Notes: generated by a model from the letters alone, not told the origin. Counted from the first letter of the stretch, positions 34,715 to 44,871 are shown. The stretch: DNA of 64,000 nt from JAKVAV01 sp047633195 (GCA_047633195.1 JBLIEU010000002.1:1-64000); one strand, 5' to 3'. Translations and numbers: made by a program.

Positions 34715-36661
34715 ATGAAAAAAGGAATTCTTTTACTACTCTCGATCATTTCATTGCAGGTGTTTGCACAAGATAGTGCGAGTCCTGTATTGATGACCAT
34801 TGACGATCGCGAAATCACCAAGTCCGATTTCGAGACCATTTACAAGAAAAACAACCGAGACAGCTCGATCACCAAAGAGGATTTGGACGAATACCTCGAA
34901 CTCTTTATCAACTTTAAGTTGAAGGTGTTGGAAGCTGAAGAATTGGGAATGGACACGCTGACGCGATTCGAAAGAGAATTAAGTGGTTACCGCGATCAAC
35001 TTGCCAGACCTTATTTGGTAGACAAGGCCATAACTGATTCGTTGGTCAGAGAAGCTTATGACAGGCTTGCGCAAGATGTTCGTGCGTCGCACATTCTGAT
35101 AAAACTACCACCTTCTCCTTCTCCCATTGATACTTTGACAGCATACAATAAGCTAATGGCTGTCAAAGCTAAGGTGGACGCTGAGCCGACTAAATTCGGG
35201 GAAATAGCAAAGACTCAAAGCGAAGACCCAAGTGCTAAGTCGAATAATGGAGACTTGGGATATTTTACTTCGCTGCAAATGATTTATTCGTTTGAAACAG
35301 CGGTTTATAATTCTAAAATTGGAGATATTACTGGTCCTGTAAGAACGAGATATGGATACCACTTGATTTTAACCACTGACAAGAGAGCAGCTCGTGGAAA
35401 AGTTAGAGTGGCTCATATCATGATTAAATCAGAAGATTCAGATCCTGAGGAGGTAAAGGCGAGCCTTAAAAAGAGAGCTGACGAAGTATACGAAAAGCTA
35501 GAAGCTGGAGAGGACTTTGGAGTTCTTGCACGAAAATTCAGTGATGACCGCACATCTGCCGCAAAAGGTGGTGAGCTACCTGAATTTGGCGCTGGAAAGA
35601 TGGTGGAGGAATTCGAAGAGGCCTCGTTTGCTTTAACAGAGCCAGATCAAATTACCGAACCGATCAAATCGCCTTACGGCTGGCACATTATAAAATTGAT
35701 AGAAAGAGTTCCCGTTAAGTCATTTGATGATTATGAGAAGGAACTTCGATCAAAGATTTCTCGAGATTCGAGATCTGACATAACAAAAGATAGTTTCATC
35801 AATAAGCGCAAGAAGGAGTACGACTATGTGGATTACCGCAAGCGTTTGAAACCTTTCTACACAGGTATTGATACGAGCTATTTCAATGCGCGATGGGAAC
35901 CTTCTGCTGATTTGCAAAATCAAGATAAGGCACTTTTTGAAATGATCCATTTATCGTTTTCGCAGGCTGATTTCACCACTTTTTTATTGTCGCGAATGCG
36001 TGCTTCGCGCACCCAGATGGACATTGAGCTTTTGGTAAATGAAAGTTTTGAGAACTGGGTTGACTCTGAAATAATGGCCTTCGAAGACGGTATTTTAGAG
36101 GAAAAGCATCCTGATTTCAAGGCATTGATGCAAGAATACCGCGATGGTATTTTGCTTTTCGACCTTACTGATCAGAAGGTTTGGTCTAAAGCTGTTGAGG
36201 ATACAGTTGGTTTGGAAGCATTCTACCAAGAGAATCAAAATGATTTTATGTGGGAAGAAAGAGCTGGATACGATGTATACACTGTAGAAGATGAAGCGAC
36301 TGCTTCGAAGGTGAAAAAGATGCTGAAGAAAGGCAAGAACCAAGATGAAATCCGCGATGCGTTGAACGAGGATAGTGCTTTAAAAGTTAGAGTTAGCAGT
36401 GGTTTGAAAGAACAAAAGAAAGAGCCGATTCTCGAAAAGGCAGTTTGGGAAGTAGGCGTTTCTGACCCTATTGATGATGAGGGTCAACTCAAAGTAATCC
36501 ACATCAAAGAGATACGTCAACCCGAACCAAAAGCATTCGATGAGGCAAGGGGGCTAATTACTGCGGCATATCAGAACTACTTGGAAAAAGATTGGATAGA
36601 ATCTTTGCGAGCTAAGCACGAAGTGAGTGTTGAAAAGGAAATTCTGTACACCATTAAATAA
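34715..36661 (+). CDS. periplasmic peptidyl-prolyl isomerase with two parvulin domains
   Basis: A 648-aa chaperone/isomerase starting at the ATG at 34715 (MKKGILLLLSIISLQVFAQ signal peptide). An in-frame ATG at 34634 is upstream but would bury the signal and overlap guaB. Parvulin domain 1 lies at about 120-220 (VRASHILIKL to YGYHLILTTD) and domain 2 at about 227-330 (VRVAHIMIK to YGWHIIKL). The C-terminal half is charged and lacks recognisable motifs. It likely helps fold outer-membrane proteins. Confidence 0.87.
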   Translation: MKKGILLLLSIISLQVFAQDSASPVLMTIDDREITKSDFETIYKKNNRDSSITKEDLDEYLELFINFKLKVLEAEELGMDTLTRFERELSGYRDQLARPYLVDKAITDSLVREAYDRLAQDVRASHILIKLPPSPSPIDTLTAYNKLMAVKAKVDAEPTKFGEIAKTQSEDPSAKSNNGDLGYFTSLQMIYSFETAVYNSKIGDITGPVRTRYGYHLILTTDKRAARGKVRVAHIMIKSEDSDPEEVKASLKKRADEVYEKLEAGEDFGVLARKFSDDRTSAAKGGELPEFGAGKMVEEFEEASFALTEPDQITEPIKSPYGWHIIKLIERVPVKSFDDYEKELRSKISRDSRSDITKDSFINKRKKEYDYVDYRKRLKPFYTGIDTSYFNARWEPSADLQNQDKALFEMIHLSFSQADFTTFLLSRMRASRTQMDIELLVNESFENWVDSEIMAFEDGILEEKHPDFKALMQEYRDGILLFDLTDQKVWSKAVEDTVGLEAFYQENQNDFMWEERAGYDVYTVEDEATASKVKKMLKKGKNQDEIRDALNEDSALKVRVSSGLKEQKKEPILEKAVWEVGVSDPIDDEGQLKVIHIKEIRQPEPKAFDEARGLITAAYQNYLEKDWIESLRAKHEVSVEKEILYTIK

Positions 36662-36674
36662 TTCATCTCCTAGC

Positions 36675-37550
36675 TTGGACATAAGAAGCTCAATTTTACT
36701 GAATGGCAAGATCCTCATTGGGAGCTTGCTATTTTTTGTTTTATCTGGTTGTGTTCAAGATGAGGATGTAGTTAATCCTGTGAGGGCCAAGGTTTTTGAA
36801 TATTCATTAAGAAAGACTGAGTTTGAATCATTATTGCCTAAAAATTACCTGCAAGCGGACTCGACTGCCATGGCTGATGAGGTAATCAACAAGTGGATAA
36901 AGGAAAAAGCTGTTTTGTCGCTCGCTGAGAAAAATCTTTCAGAAGAGAATAAGGACTTCTCATCTAAATTGAATGACTACTACAATTCACTTGTTATTTA
37001 CGCATACGAAAGTGAACTGGTCAATCAGAAACTGGATACTTTGGTTTCGGACAAAGAGACGGAAACATTTTTTAACGAAAATATGGAGAGCTTCAAACTC
37101 AAAAGCTCCATCTTGAGGCCGTGGTTCATGTCTTTAAGTGCCGATGCGCCAAATAAGGAGAAACTTGTGCAATGGTTCAATGGCGACCCCGAGGAGGGCA
37201 TCGAAGATCTGGATGAGTATTGCAAAAAATACGCGGAAACCTGTTTTCTGAATCAAGAAGATTGGATGTACAAAGACGATCTCTTGAAACAAATTCCTTT
37301 AGAGGTGGAAGATTGGAGCAATTTTTTGAGAACGAATACGTATCATGAGTTTGAAAAAGATGGTCAGCTGTTTCTGCTCAGAATTTTCGATTACAAATTA
37401 AGAGGTAGTGATGCTCCACTTGAACTCGAAACGCAAAAAGTGCAAAATTTGATTATCAATCAGCGAAAAGCGGATTTGGTTAAAAAAATGCGTGAAGATG
37501 CAGTTAAAGAGGCTTACGCAAAGAACAAAATTGAATGGATAAAGGACTAA
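36675..37550 (+). CDS. lipoprotein in a PPIase operon, degenerate SurA-like
   Basis: A 291-aa protein. No ATG fits; the TTG at 36675 gives MDIRSSILLNGKILIGSLLF followed by FVLSGC, a lipobox with Cys26. The remainder resembles the N-terminal chaperone part of SurA/PpiC proteins (LPKNYLQADSTAMADEVINK, IKEKAVLSLAEKN) but has no parvulin active-site pattern. It sits between two parvulin genes and overlaps the next by 16 bp, so it probably acts with them in outer-membrane protein folding. Confidence 0.65.
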   Translation: MDIRSSILLNGKILIGSLLFFVLSGCVQDEDVVNPVRAKVFEYSLRKTEFESLLPKNYLQADSTAMADEVINKWIKEKAVLSLAEKNLSEENKDFSSKLNDYYNSLVIYAYESELVNQKLDTLVSDKETETFFNENMESFKLKSSILRPWFMSLSADAPNKEKLVQWFNGDPEEGIEDLDEYCKKYAETCFLNQEDWMYKDDLLKQIPLEVEDWSNFLRTNTYHEFEKDGQLFLLRIFDYKLRGSDAPLELETQKVQNLIINQRKADLVKKMREDAVKEAYAKNKIEWIKD

Positions 37551-38902
37551 AGTTGAGATTTTTACTTTCTGCATTGACACTCTTATTTATCGTGAGTAGC
37601 GCTAGGGCTCAAGTAATTGACGAAATAGTGGCGGTTATAGGAAATGAGATCGTTCTCTATAGCGATATACAAATCCAGAAGAGTCAAATTAAGGCTCAAG
37701 GATTTAAAGGTACTTTGAGTGATTGTCAGGTATTGGAAGAAATTCTTTTTGAGAAACTAATGCTGAATCAAGCTAAAGTGGATTCTCTCGAAGTAACGGA
37801 CGACATGGTGCAAGGCCAATTGAACAGAAGGATGGATGTCTTCATTCGGCAAATTGGTTCCGTGGAGGCTCTCGAAGATTACTACGGAAAATCCATGTCT
37901 GAAATCCGAGAAGATTTTTTCGATGTTTTGAAAGATCAGCTAATGGTACAGCGAATGGAATCTGAGATTAGTGCAGACATTAATGTTACTCCTTCCGATG
38001 TGCAGGAATTTTTTAACGAGATCCCAAAAGACAGTTTACCTTATGTGAATGCCTCGGTGGAGATGGCTCAAATCGTTAAGTATCCTAGTGTTTCTACAAA
38101 AGAAAAAGAAAGAGTTCGGTCGCGATTGATGGAATTCAAAGAGCAGGTAGAAACAGGTCAAGAAGAATTTGAGACCCTTGCCGCTCTCTACAGTGATGAT
38201 CCTGGGTCAGCGGCAAAAGGAGGTCGTCTGGGCATGCAGGCTCGTGGTACTTGGGTGCCCGAATTCGATGCAGTCGCTTTTAATTTGGAAGACGGTCAAA
38301 TCTCCACACCATTTAAAACAGATTATGGTTTTCACATCATGCAGTTGCTGGATAGGAGAGGGGAGATGTACGATGCCAATCACTTATTGCTTATACCAGA
38401 AGTTTCTTCAGATGGATTAAACAGAGCCAGAACTGATTTGGATTCGATTAGGACATTGGTCGTTAGAGATTCCGTTTCATTTGCTTTGGCCGCGAACAAG
38501 TATTCGGATGATGAGTTGACAAAAAACCAAAATGGTTCCTTAGTAAATCAGGCTTCTGGAAGTACCATTTTCGAAATGGATGACATAGACCCTACTCTCT
38601 TTCCTGTTATTGATACGATGGAAGTCGGCGCAGTAAGTAAGCCATTTTATTTTCAAACCCGTTCCAATGAAAAGGGCTATCGTATTGTAAAACTCATGAA
38701 TAGAACAGAGCCGCATAGAGCCAACTTGACTGATGATTATCAAAGTCTACAAAATATGGCTACAGAGCGACTTCGGGCTCAAGCGATGGACAAATGGGTG
38801 AGGGAGAGAATAGATGAAGCCTTTGTCAAAATTGATGAAAAATACCGAGATTGCGCATTCGGTTATCCTTGGATCGAAGAAGACGAGTTAATTAAGAACT
38901 AA
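37535..38902 (+). CDS. SurA-like periplasmic chaperone/peptidyl-prolyl isomerase
   Basis: A 455-aa protein. Signal peptide MDKGLKLRFLLSALTLLFIV ending near SSARAQ. The N-terminal chaperone domain opens VIDEIVAVIGNEIVLYSDIQ, the classic SurA start. A parvulin domain follows at about 175-275 (VEMAQIVKYP to DYGFHIMQLLDR), and a second, degenerate one is likely near 290-390. It should escort unfolded outer-membrane proteins to BAM. MoxR starts 14 bp downstream. Confidence 0.88.
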   Translation: MDKGLKLRFLLSALTLLFIVSSARAQVIDEIVAVIGNEIVLYSDIQIQKSQIKAQGFKGTLSDCQVLEEILFEKLMLNQAKVDSLEVTDDMVQGQLNRRMDVFIRQIGSVEALEDYYGKSMSEIREDFFDVLKDQLMVQRMESEISADINVTPSDVQEFFNEIPKDSLPYVNASVEMAQIVKYPSVSTKEKERVRSRLMEFKEQVETGQEEFETLAALYSDDPGSAAKGGRLGMQARGTWVPEFDAVAFNLEDGQISTPFKTDYGFHIMQLLDRRGEMYDANHLLLIPEVSSDGLNRARTDLDSIRTLVVRDSVSFALAANKYSDDELTKNQNGSLVNQASGSTIFEMDDIDPTLFPVIDTMEVGAVSKPFYFQTRSNEKGYRIVKLMNRTEPHRANLTDDYQSLQNMATERLRAQAMDKWVRERIDEAFVKIDEKYRDCAFGYPWIEEDELIKN

Positions 38903-38916
38903 GAAGGTTACAATAA

Positions 38917-39870
38917 ATGAAAGACGTAGAAGCGGTTAAGCAGCTCACGGAAAAATACGCCTTGCTGAGGCGGGAAATTGCCAAAGTAATTGTGGGGCAG
39001 GATGATGTAATCAAAGAAGTTTTAATCACTGTATTTAGTGGTGGTCATTGTCTTTTAGTGGGTGTTCCAGGTTTGGCAAAAACACTTTTAGTGAATACCA
39101 TCGCAAACACGTTGGGCTTGACATTTAACAGGGTTCAGTTTACTCCAGATTTGATGCCTGGTGACATCATTGGTTCCGAAATTCTCGATGAAAACCGAAA
39201 GTTTAAATTTGTGAAAGGGCCCTTGTTTTCTAATATCATCTTGGCGGATGAGATCAATAGAACCCCTCCTAAAACACAGGCAGCGCTTTTAGAAGCTATG
39301 CAGGAAAGAATGGTCACTACGGCAGGACACTCTTATCCGTTGCCTAAACCATTTTTTGTACTCGCCACTCAAAACCCGATTGAGCAAGAAGGAACTTACC
39401 CTTTACCAGAAGCACAACTAGATAGATTCATGTTCAACATCTTCGTTGATTATCCGAGTATCCAAGAAGAGATTGATATTGTGAAATCAACTACCTCAGG
39501 AGTTAATGCAGAGGCGGAACAAGTAATTTCTGGAGAGGAAATTGAATTTTTCCAACAGCTGATTCGCAAAATCCCTGTCGCTGATAATGTGGTGGAGTAT
39601 GCAGTGAATTTGGCTGCTAAATCTCGGCCTAGAACAGAGTTTGCATCAGAAAGCACCAATAGCTATTTGAGTTGGGGTGCGGGTCCTAGAGCTTCTCAGT
39701 ACTTAATTGTAGGCGCCAAATGTCATGCGGCACTTCAAGGAAAGTATTCTCCTGATATTGAAGATGTTCAAGCAGTTGCATTGCCGATCCTTAGGCATCG
39801 GTTGGTTAGAAACTATAAGGCCGAGGCTGAGGGATTTACCATAGAGAACATCGTTTCGGGAATGCTCTAG
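38917..39870 (+). CDS. MoxR-family AAA ATPase
   Basis: A 317-aa AAA+ protein. Walker A GVPGLAKT at 49-56, Walker B IILADE at 107-112, sensor-1 motif ATQNPIEQEG near 150. The family acts as chaperone in assembling or activating metal- or VWA-domain protein complexes. The usual partner genes (DUF58 and VWA proteins) are not adjacent here. It follows the SurA-like gene by 14 bp, so it may share its promoter. Confidence 0.9.
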   Translation: MKDVEAVKQLTEKYALLRREIAKVIVGQDDVIKEVLITVFSGGHCLLVGVPGLAKTLLVNTIANTLGLTFNRVQFTPDLMPGDIIGSEILDENRKFKFVKGPLFSNIILADEINRTPPKTQAALLEAMQERMVTTAGHSYPLPKPFFVLATQNPIEQEGTYPLPEAQLDRFMFNIFVDYPSIQEEIDIVKSTTSGVNAEAEQVISGEEIEFFQQLIRKIPVADNVVEYAVNLAAKSRPRTEFASESTNSYLSWGAGPRASQYLIVGAKCHAALQGKYSPDIEDVQAVALPILRHRLVRNYKAEAEGFTIENIVSGML

Positions 39871-39934
39871 TACCTTCCTCTATTAAATTAGTGTGATTAA
39901 TTTTGAATGTACTCTCTCATTCTTTGATTTATAT

Positions 39935-39942
39935 TATCTTTG
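39935..39942 (+). promoter_or_regulatory. candidate -7 box (TATCTTTG) for gapA
   Basis: TATCTTTG matches TAnnTTTG exactly and lies 32 bp before the ATG. TTTG motifs upstream (39902 and 39922) are not at the usual spacing, so only the -7 part is supported. Confidence 0.5.
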
Positions 39943-39974
39943 TGTTGTAATGACACTTTGAACATTTTTAAACT

Positions 39975-40967
39975 ATGATAAAAGTTGCAATAAATGGTTT
40001 CGGTCGAATTGGAAGACTTACTTTCCGTCAGTTATTGAAGAATAGCGATGTAGAAGTAGTAGCAATCAACGACTTAACCGATGCCAAAACTTTGGCCCAC
40101 CTATTCAAATATGACAGCAGTCAAGGTGGCTACAAGGGTGAAGTATCTCACTTTGGTGATGACCATATTGTAGTAGACGGAAAATCGTACAAATTATACT
40201 CGGAAAGAAATCCTGAAGATCTTCCTTGGAAGGAGCTAGGAGTTCAAGTGGTAGCGGAGTGTACTGGAATATTTACGAGCCAAGAAGGAGCTTCGAAGCA
40301 CATCATTGCTGGAGCTAAGAAGGTGGTTATTTCGGCACCAGCGAAAGGAGACGTGAAGACGATAGTGATAGGTGTCAATGATGATACTCTGACTGCTGAT
40401 GACAATGTGGTTTCAAATGCAAGTTGTACGACCAACTGCTTGGCACCGATAGCCATGGTTCTAGATCGGGAGTTTGGAATTCAAAAAGGATATATCAATA
40501 CAATACACGCTTACACAGCAGATCAGCGTATTCAAGATGCTCCCCACTCTGACTTAAGAAGAGCCAGAGCTGGAGCTTATTCGATAATCCCAACAACAAC
40601 AGGAGCAGCTAAGGCCGTCGGTCTTGTTCTTCCTCACTTAAAAGGAAAATTGGATGGAAATGCCACTCGAGTTCCAACCATCACAGGTTCTATTACGGAT
40701 CTAGTTGCGATTCTTGACAAAGAAGTAACGGCAGAAGAAATCAACGCAGCTATTAAAAAAGCAGCAGACAATGAATTGAAAGGAATTGTTGAATACACTG
40801 AAGATCCGATCGTATCTGCCGATATAATTGGAAACCCACACAGCAGTATTTTTGATTCTTTGATGACGTCTACCAATGGCAATTTCGTAAAAGTAATGTC
40901 GTGGTATGACAATGAGTTTGGCTACGCCAGCCGCACCGCAGAGCTTGTAGTTAAGATAGCTCAGTAA
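39975..40967 (+). CDS. gapA: glyceraldehyde-3-phosphate dehydrogenase
   Basis: A 330-aa glycolytic enzyme. Rossmann start MIKVAINGFGRIGRLTF, Asp33 in INDL (NAD preference), catalytic Cys151 in SNASCTTNCLAP, HAYTADQRIQDAPHSDLRRA and SWYDNEFGY near the C-terminus. Length and motifs are standard. Own candidate promoter upstream and a clear terminator downstream indicate a single-gene transcript. Confidence 0.97.
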   Translation: MIKVAINGFGRIGRLTFRQLLKNSDVEVVAINDLTDAKTLAHLFKYDSSQGGYKGEVSHFGDDHIVVDGKSYKLYSERNPEDLPWKELGVQVVAECTGIFTSQEGASKHIIAGAKKVVISAPAKGDVKTIVIGVNDDTLTADDNVVSNASCTTNCLAPIAMVLDREFGIQKGYINTIHAYTADQRIQDAPHSDLRRARAGAYSIIPTTTGAAKAVGLVLPHLKGKLDGNATRVPTITGSITDLVAILDKEVTAEEINAAIKKAADNELKGIVEYTEDPIVSADIIGNPHSSIFDSLMTSTNGNFVKVMSWYDNEFGYASRTAELVVKIAQ

Positions 40968-41000
40968 GCGGTCAGCGTGGTTAATTTTCAGTAGGTGGTA

Positions 41001-41028
41001 AAAGCAAGGCGAAAGCCTTGCTTTTTTT
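41001..41028 (+). terminator. rho-independent terminator after gapA
   Basis: A perfect 10-bp stem AAAGCAAGGC / GCCTTGCTTT (41001-41010 and 41015-41024) closed by a GAAA tetraloop and followed by a T tract. It starts 33 bp after the gapA stop. Confidence 0.9.
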
Positions 41029-41122
41029 GTTGAAAATCTAGTTGATAATCTTGTTGACTGACCTTCTTAGTCAATGGTTTCTTTTTTCTCAATTGATTGT
41101 GTAATTTAGAGCTATAATTTAA

Positions 41123-42844
41123 ATGTTAGGTATGTCGCTTATTCAAGGTTTTCGTAGTTACATCACCCTTTTCGTTTCGGCGTTTGTGTTCTGTTTTTCG
41201 TCGACTGCTAATGATTGTTTAACGGCAAACGCTATTTCATCCGAAGAGAATTTCGCTGATTCGGAAATAGCGGGTTCTTTCTCAGGAGCTGGTTTTTCAG
41301 GCGACTCTCAGTGCACTGGACCTGGAGGGAATGATGATGTTTGGTACAATTTTGTTGCTATCTCTACCCGGCACGGTATACAAGCAATAGGTTCTGGTGA
41401 TCTAAATGTGGCCATAGAGGTTTATGATGTTTGTGGCGGAAGTGTTCTTTTTTGTAGAAACAATACGGGTGCTGGAGGTACTGAGATCGCAATTTTGACA
41501 GAGCTTACAGTTGGTAATTCTTATTTGTATAAAGTTTACCATGCAGGAGCTGTACCTGCCGTTGATACCGACTTTACTACTGGTGTGGTGCACGTTCCAT
41601 TTGTTGAATTGCTTTCTTCAAATTGCGGTACACTAGACTACAATACAAATGATTTGATCCGCGCTACAAATCCTTCCAATATCGAAAACTTCACTAATTA
41701 TCAATTTCGATTTGTTGAGCAGGAAGCACCATTCAACACCTACACTATTACTTCTCCAAACGGAACGAATCCGAACTTTCTTTTGCAATGGTTTACTCAA
41801 ATTGAGTACGGAAGAACATATGAAGTAAGCGTGAGGGTGAGAGCTATTATCCCGGGGTATGGAGACTTCGGAAATTCTTGTATTATCGGCCTACAGAATA
41901 ACGTCTTATCAACTTCCCTAGAGAGCCAATATTCAAACGGGTTTTTTGATTTTTGTGACATAATTGGAGCGAACAAAGTTGCGCTTTCTTCTCAATACAG
42001 ATGGACTTTTCTGGATTTCAACTCTGATCCACCAGCACAAACTGAGGTAATCGGATTGGCTGATAGTCGGCTGCTTAACATGTATCGAGTGCCTGAACTG
42101 AAGCTGGGAACGACCTACATTGTTTCTGTTTTTGCAACTGTAGCAGGTGAGGAGAGCAATGCAGGTGGATTAAGATTTATAAATATGAATAATGCTGTTC
42201 CTAATACTGGCCTTAACAGCGATATTTATCCTTGCGGCTCTACTTATCCGATAAGTTCTTTCTTACAAGCTAGAGAGATATGTCAAGCAGAAACATATAC
42301 GTGGAGATTCACGAATACTTCAGCAGTCCAAGCTGCATTATTTTATACTCGAGATGACGGCAGCCGTTTCGTTGATATGGACTTTGTGACAGGCTTAGTA
42401 GAAGGGGATAGCTACGATGTGGAAGTTTTAGCTGAACAAGGAGGTCTAATCGGAGACTATTCAGTGATTTGTAATATTACAATTGGTGCATCTGAGAGCC
42501 CAGGCCTTATGATGGTTCAGTCTACCGCATCTTCTGATGTCTTTGCCGACCAAGGCACGGAAAAAATAGGCTTGAATGTGATGCAACCCAAGTGGGAAAT
42601 AGATTTATCCGGAGTGTCTAACTCAAATAGCGCTTATAATCTCACTTTGTCTTCTGAAGATTATGGTCAAATCGCATACGTTGAAGTTTATGATCTAAAT
42701 GGGCGAAAAATTAGTGTCATTAGCCCTATCCTATCCGTTGGAGCAACCGAGCGGTTGAACCTCTCAAATCTGCCTCAAGGCATTTATTTACTAAGGGTGT
42801 TTAACGGAGCTCATCAAGAAACGAGAAAGATAACCACCTTCTAA
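41123..42844 (+). CDS. T9SS type A cargo protein
   Basis: A 573-aa secreted protein. Hydrophobic N-terminus (residues 10-30) ends near SSTAND as a signal peptide. GNDDVWYNFVA near 70 belongs to a domain often found in Bacteroidota surface proteins. The C-terminal 65 residues (AYVEVYDLNGRKISVIS-like, LSNLPQGIYLLRVFNG) are a T9SS type A sorting domain. Several Cys pairs occur in the middle part. Function unknown. An alternative start is the ATG at 41132. Confidence 0.8.
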   Translation: MLGMSLIQGFRSYITLFVSAFVFCFSSTANDCLTANAISSEENFADSEIAGSFSGAGFSGDSQCTGPGGNDDVWYNFVAISTRHGIQAIGSGDLNVAIEVYDVCGGSVLFCRNNTGAGGTEIAILTELTVGNSYLYKVYHAGAVPAVDTDFTTGVVHVPFVELLSSNCGTLDYNTNDLIRATNPSNIENFTNYQFRFVEQEAPFNTYTITSPNGTNPNFLLQWFTQIEYGRTYEVSVRVRAIIPGYGDFGNSCIIGLQNNVLSTSLESQYSNGFFDFCDIIGANKVALSSQYRWTFLDFNSDPPAQTEVIGLADSRLLNMYRVPELKLGTTYIVSVFATVAGEESNAGGLRFINMNNAVPNTGLNSDIYPCGSTYPISSFLQAREICQAETYTWRFTNTSAVQAALFYTRDDGSRFVDMDFVTGLVEGDSYDVEVLAEQGGLIGDYSVICNITIGASESPGLMMVQSTASSDVFADQGTEKIGLNVMQPKWEIDLSGVSNSNSAYNLTLSSEDYGQIAYVEVYDLNGRKISVISPILSVGATERLNLSNLPQGIYLLRVFNGAHQETRKITTF

Positions 42845-42885
42845 CAAAATTTTTTTCTAACTTAAGAGCTCTGAAACAGTGCTCT

Positions 42886-44871
42886 ATGAATTTATTTTGG
42901 CGCAGTGCACCCCTTGTACGCATCCTTATTCCACTTCTTTTAGGACTTATTGCATCTCTGCAGTTTGACAATTATTCTGGCCAGATACCTCTTTTGCTGT
43001 TTCCGGTATTGGTCATCTTAGCGTTGCTGGTTTCTCTGTATCTTGTCTGGAGACAGATAGGGAAGAACCACTACTTCGGAATACTTTCTTCAATTCTATT
43101 TTTCTTTTTAGGAGGCGCGTTGGGGTACCGCGCTATGGAAGGTCAGCTCAGCCTTCCAGATGGAATCAGCTATTTGGCTATTGCAGAAACGGCACCTGTT
43201 GAAAAAGCAAACAGTTATGCGGTGAATCTTGAGGTTTTTAAAGTTCAATTAGACACCCAAACCTATCAATCTTGTGAAGTCCGTATTATCGCATATTTCG
43301 CCAAAACAGGATTTGATAGGAATATTTTTCCTGGCAAATCTATTCGGTTTTCAGGTTTCTTTTCAAATACTGATCAGCAGCTTTACCCTGCTCAATTTGA
43401 TTATGGAAGGTACCTGCGAAACACAGGAGTCAGCGGTACTGTATATATTCCTGAAGGGTCTTATAATTTAATTGAAGAGGATCAATTTTCTTTCAGAGGA
43501 CAATTGAATAAGGTTAGGGGCGATCTTATCGAAAGTCTCAATGAGGATTCGGTCCCATCAAAGGAGCACGGTGTAATTTCTGCTTTACTGGTCGGAGATC
43601 GATCTTTTCTCGATCCTCAATTAAGAAATGACTTTGCAGATGCAGGGGCAGTCCACATTCTAGCCGTGAGTGGTCTCCACGTTGGAATCATCTATTTATT
43701 ATTTCTCAGTGTTTTTAATTTTTTGCTGAGGGAGAAGATGCGTTTGTTTAAATTTTTTCTCATTTTGGCCGTATTGTGGGGGTATGCAGCATTTACAGGA
43801 TTTTCACCATCAGTTCTTCGTGCAGCCACCATGTTCAGCTTTATCGCTGCTGGTAAATACAATAGTCGGTATGTGAATACGTACAATATGATTGCCGCGA
43901 GTGCTCTATTTCTTCTTGCGGTAAACCCGCTTTTAATAACCCAAATTGGATTTCAGCTCTCCTATTTGGCTGTCATTGGTATCGTCTTTTTCCATCCAAA
44001 ATTCCGTGCGTTACTTGTTATCGAGAACAAGTACATCGATATGCTATGGTCATTGGTCTGCGTTTCTTTTGCGGCCCAATTGGCAACTTTTCCTCTGAGC
44101 ATTTATTATTTCCATCAGTTTCCTATGCTCTTTATGATCACCAATATTGTGGTCATTCCATTGGCAACTTTGATTCTTTATTTTGGCGTTGCTTGGGTAG
44201 TACTTTTATGGATTCCATTTGTCTCCGACATCTTGGGATGGATTACCATTATATTCACTCGCATCTTAAATACATTCGTAGAATTGATCAACACCATTCC
44301 ATTTGCCAAAATGGACGGTCTATATATGAGTAGTCTTTCTGTAATGCTCACTTACATGATCATTATTCTGGTCACGGCCTTTTTGACAAAGCCTTCACGA
44401 ATAGTACTAAGATTTCTGGCGTTGACGGCAGTCTGTCTTTATGGGCTTATTTTGCATCGTCGGATCGCTGTGATTATTCAAGACGATATACTCGTTCCTA
44501 CATTGAGTGAAAGTCCTACCGTTATTCGACTTATTCAAGATGAAGTGGTAGTTTATGCTGAGGATAGAGTGTTGTTCAATGCAAGCTGGCAAAGAGATCT
44601 CTATCCTTATTTACTGACCCAAGGATTTCGTGACACTGAAAGTGTTCGGTTTGTAGAAATTGGTGAAGAGAATAAAATTCTGAATGTTCGTAGATCAAGA
44701 ACTTCATCCAAGAAACAACACATTCTCTGGAATCTTGAAAAAGAGGAAATACGCACAGTAAACGAAAAGAACGGTGAAGAGATACTCTCTGAATCAGCCG
44801 CTTCTTTACTTAAATTAAAGTCAGATGACCTTATTCACTTTTCAGGCGACTTGCCTCTTCTTCAGAAATGA
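42886..44871 (+). CDS. comEC: ComEC/Rec2-family DNA uptake channel
   Basis: A 661-aa polytopic inner-membrane protein that should pass single-stranded DNA into the cytoplasm. The N-terminal DUF4131-type region is followed by the competence domain core VHILAVSGLHVGIIYLL near 262-278, and GFSPSVLRAATMFSF near 305. About ten membrane helices. The C-terminal 150 residues are soluble but show no HxHxDH motif, so the metallo-beta-lactamase nuclease domain of long ComEC proteins is absent. The 3' end overlaps the convergent gene by 41 bp. Confidence 0.88.
   Translation: MNLFWRSAPLVRILIPLLLGLIASLQFDNYSGQIPLLLFPVLVILALLVSLYLVWRQIGKNHYFGILSSILFFFLGGALGYRAMEGQLSLPDGISYLAIAETAPVEKANSYAVNLEVFKVQLDTQTYQSCEVRIIAYFAKTGFDRNIFPGKSIRFSGFFSNTDQQLYPAQFDYGRYLRNTGVSGTVYIPEGSYNLIEEDQFSFRGQLNKVRGDLIESLNEDSVPSKEHGVISALLVGDRSFLDPQLRNDFADAGAVHILAVSGLHVGIIYLLFLSVFNFLLREKMRLFKFFLILAVLWGYAAFTGFSPSVLRAATMFSFIAAGKYNSRYVNTYNMIAASALFLLAVNPLLITQIGFQLSYLAVIGIVFFHPKFRALLVIENKYIDMLWSLVCVSFAAQLATFPLSIYYFHQFPMLFMITNIVVIPLATLILYFGVAWVVLLWIPFVSDILGWITIIFTRILNTFVELINTIPFAKMDGLYMSSLSVMLTYMIIILVTAFLTKPSRIVLRFLALTAVCLYGLILHRRIAVIIQDDILVPTLSESPTVIRLIQDEVVVYAEDRVLFNASWQRDLYPYLLTQGFRDTESVRFVEIGEENKILNVRRSRTSSKKQHILWNLEKEEIRTVNEKNGEEILSESAASLLKLKSDDLIHFSGDLPLLQK

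Noticed and set aside
39901..39925. -33 box for gapA
   Set aside because: TTTG motifs at 39902 and 39922 are 29 and about 9 bp from the -7 box, outside the usual 17-23 bp.
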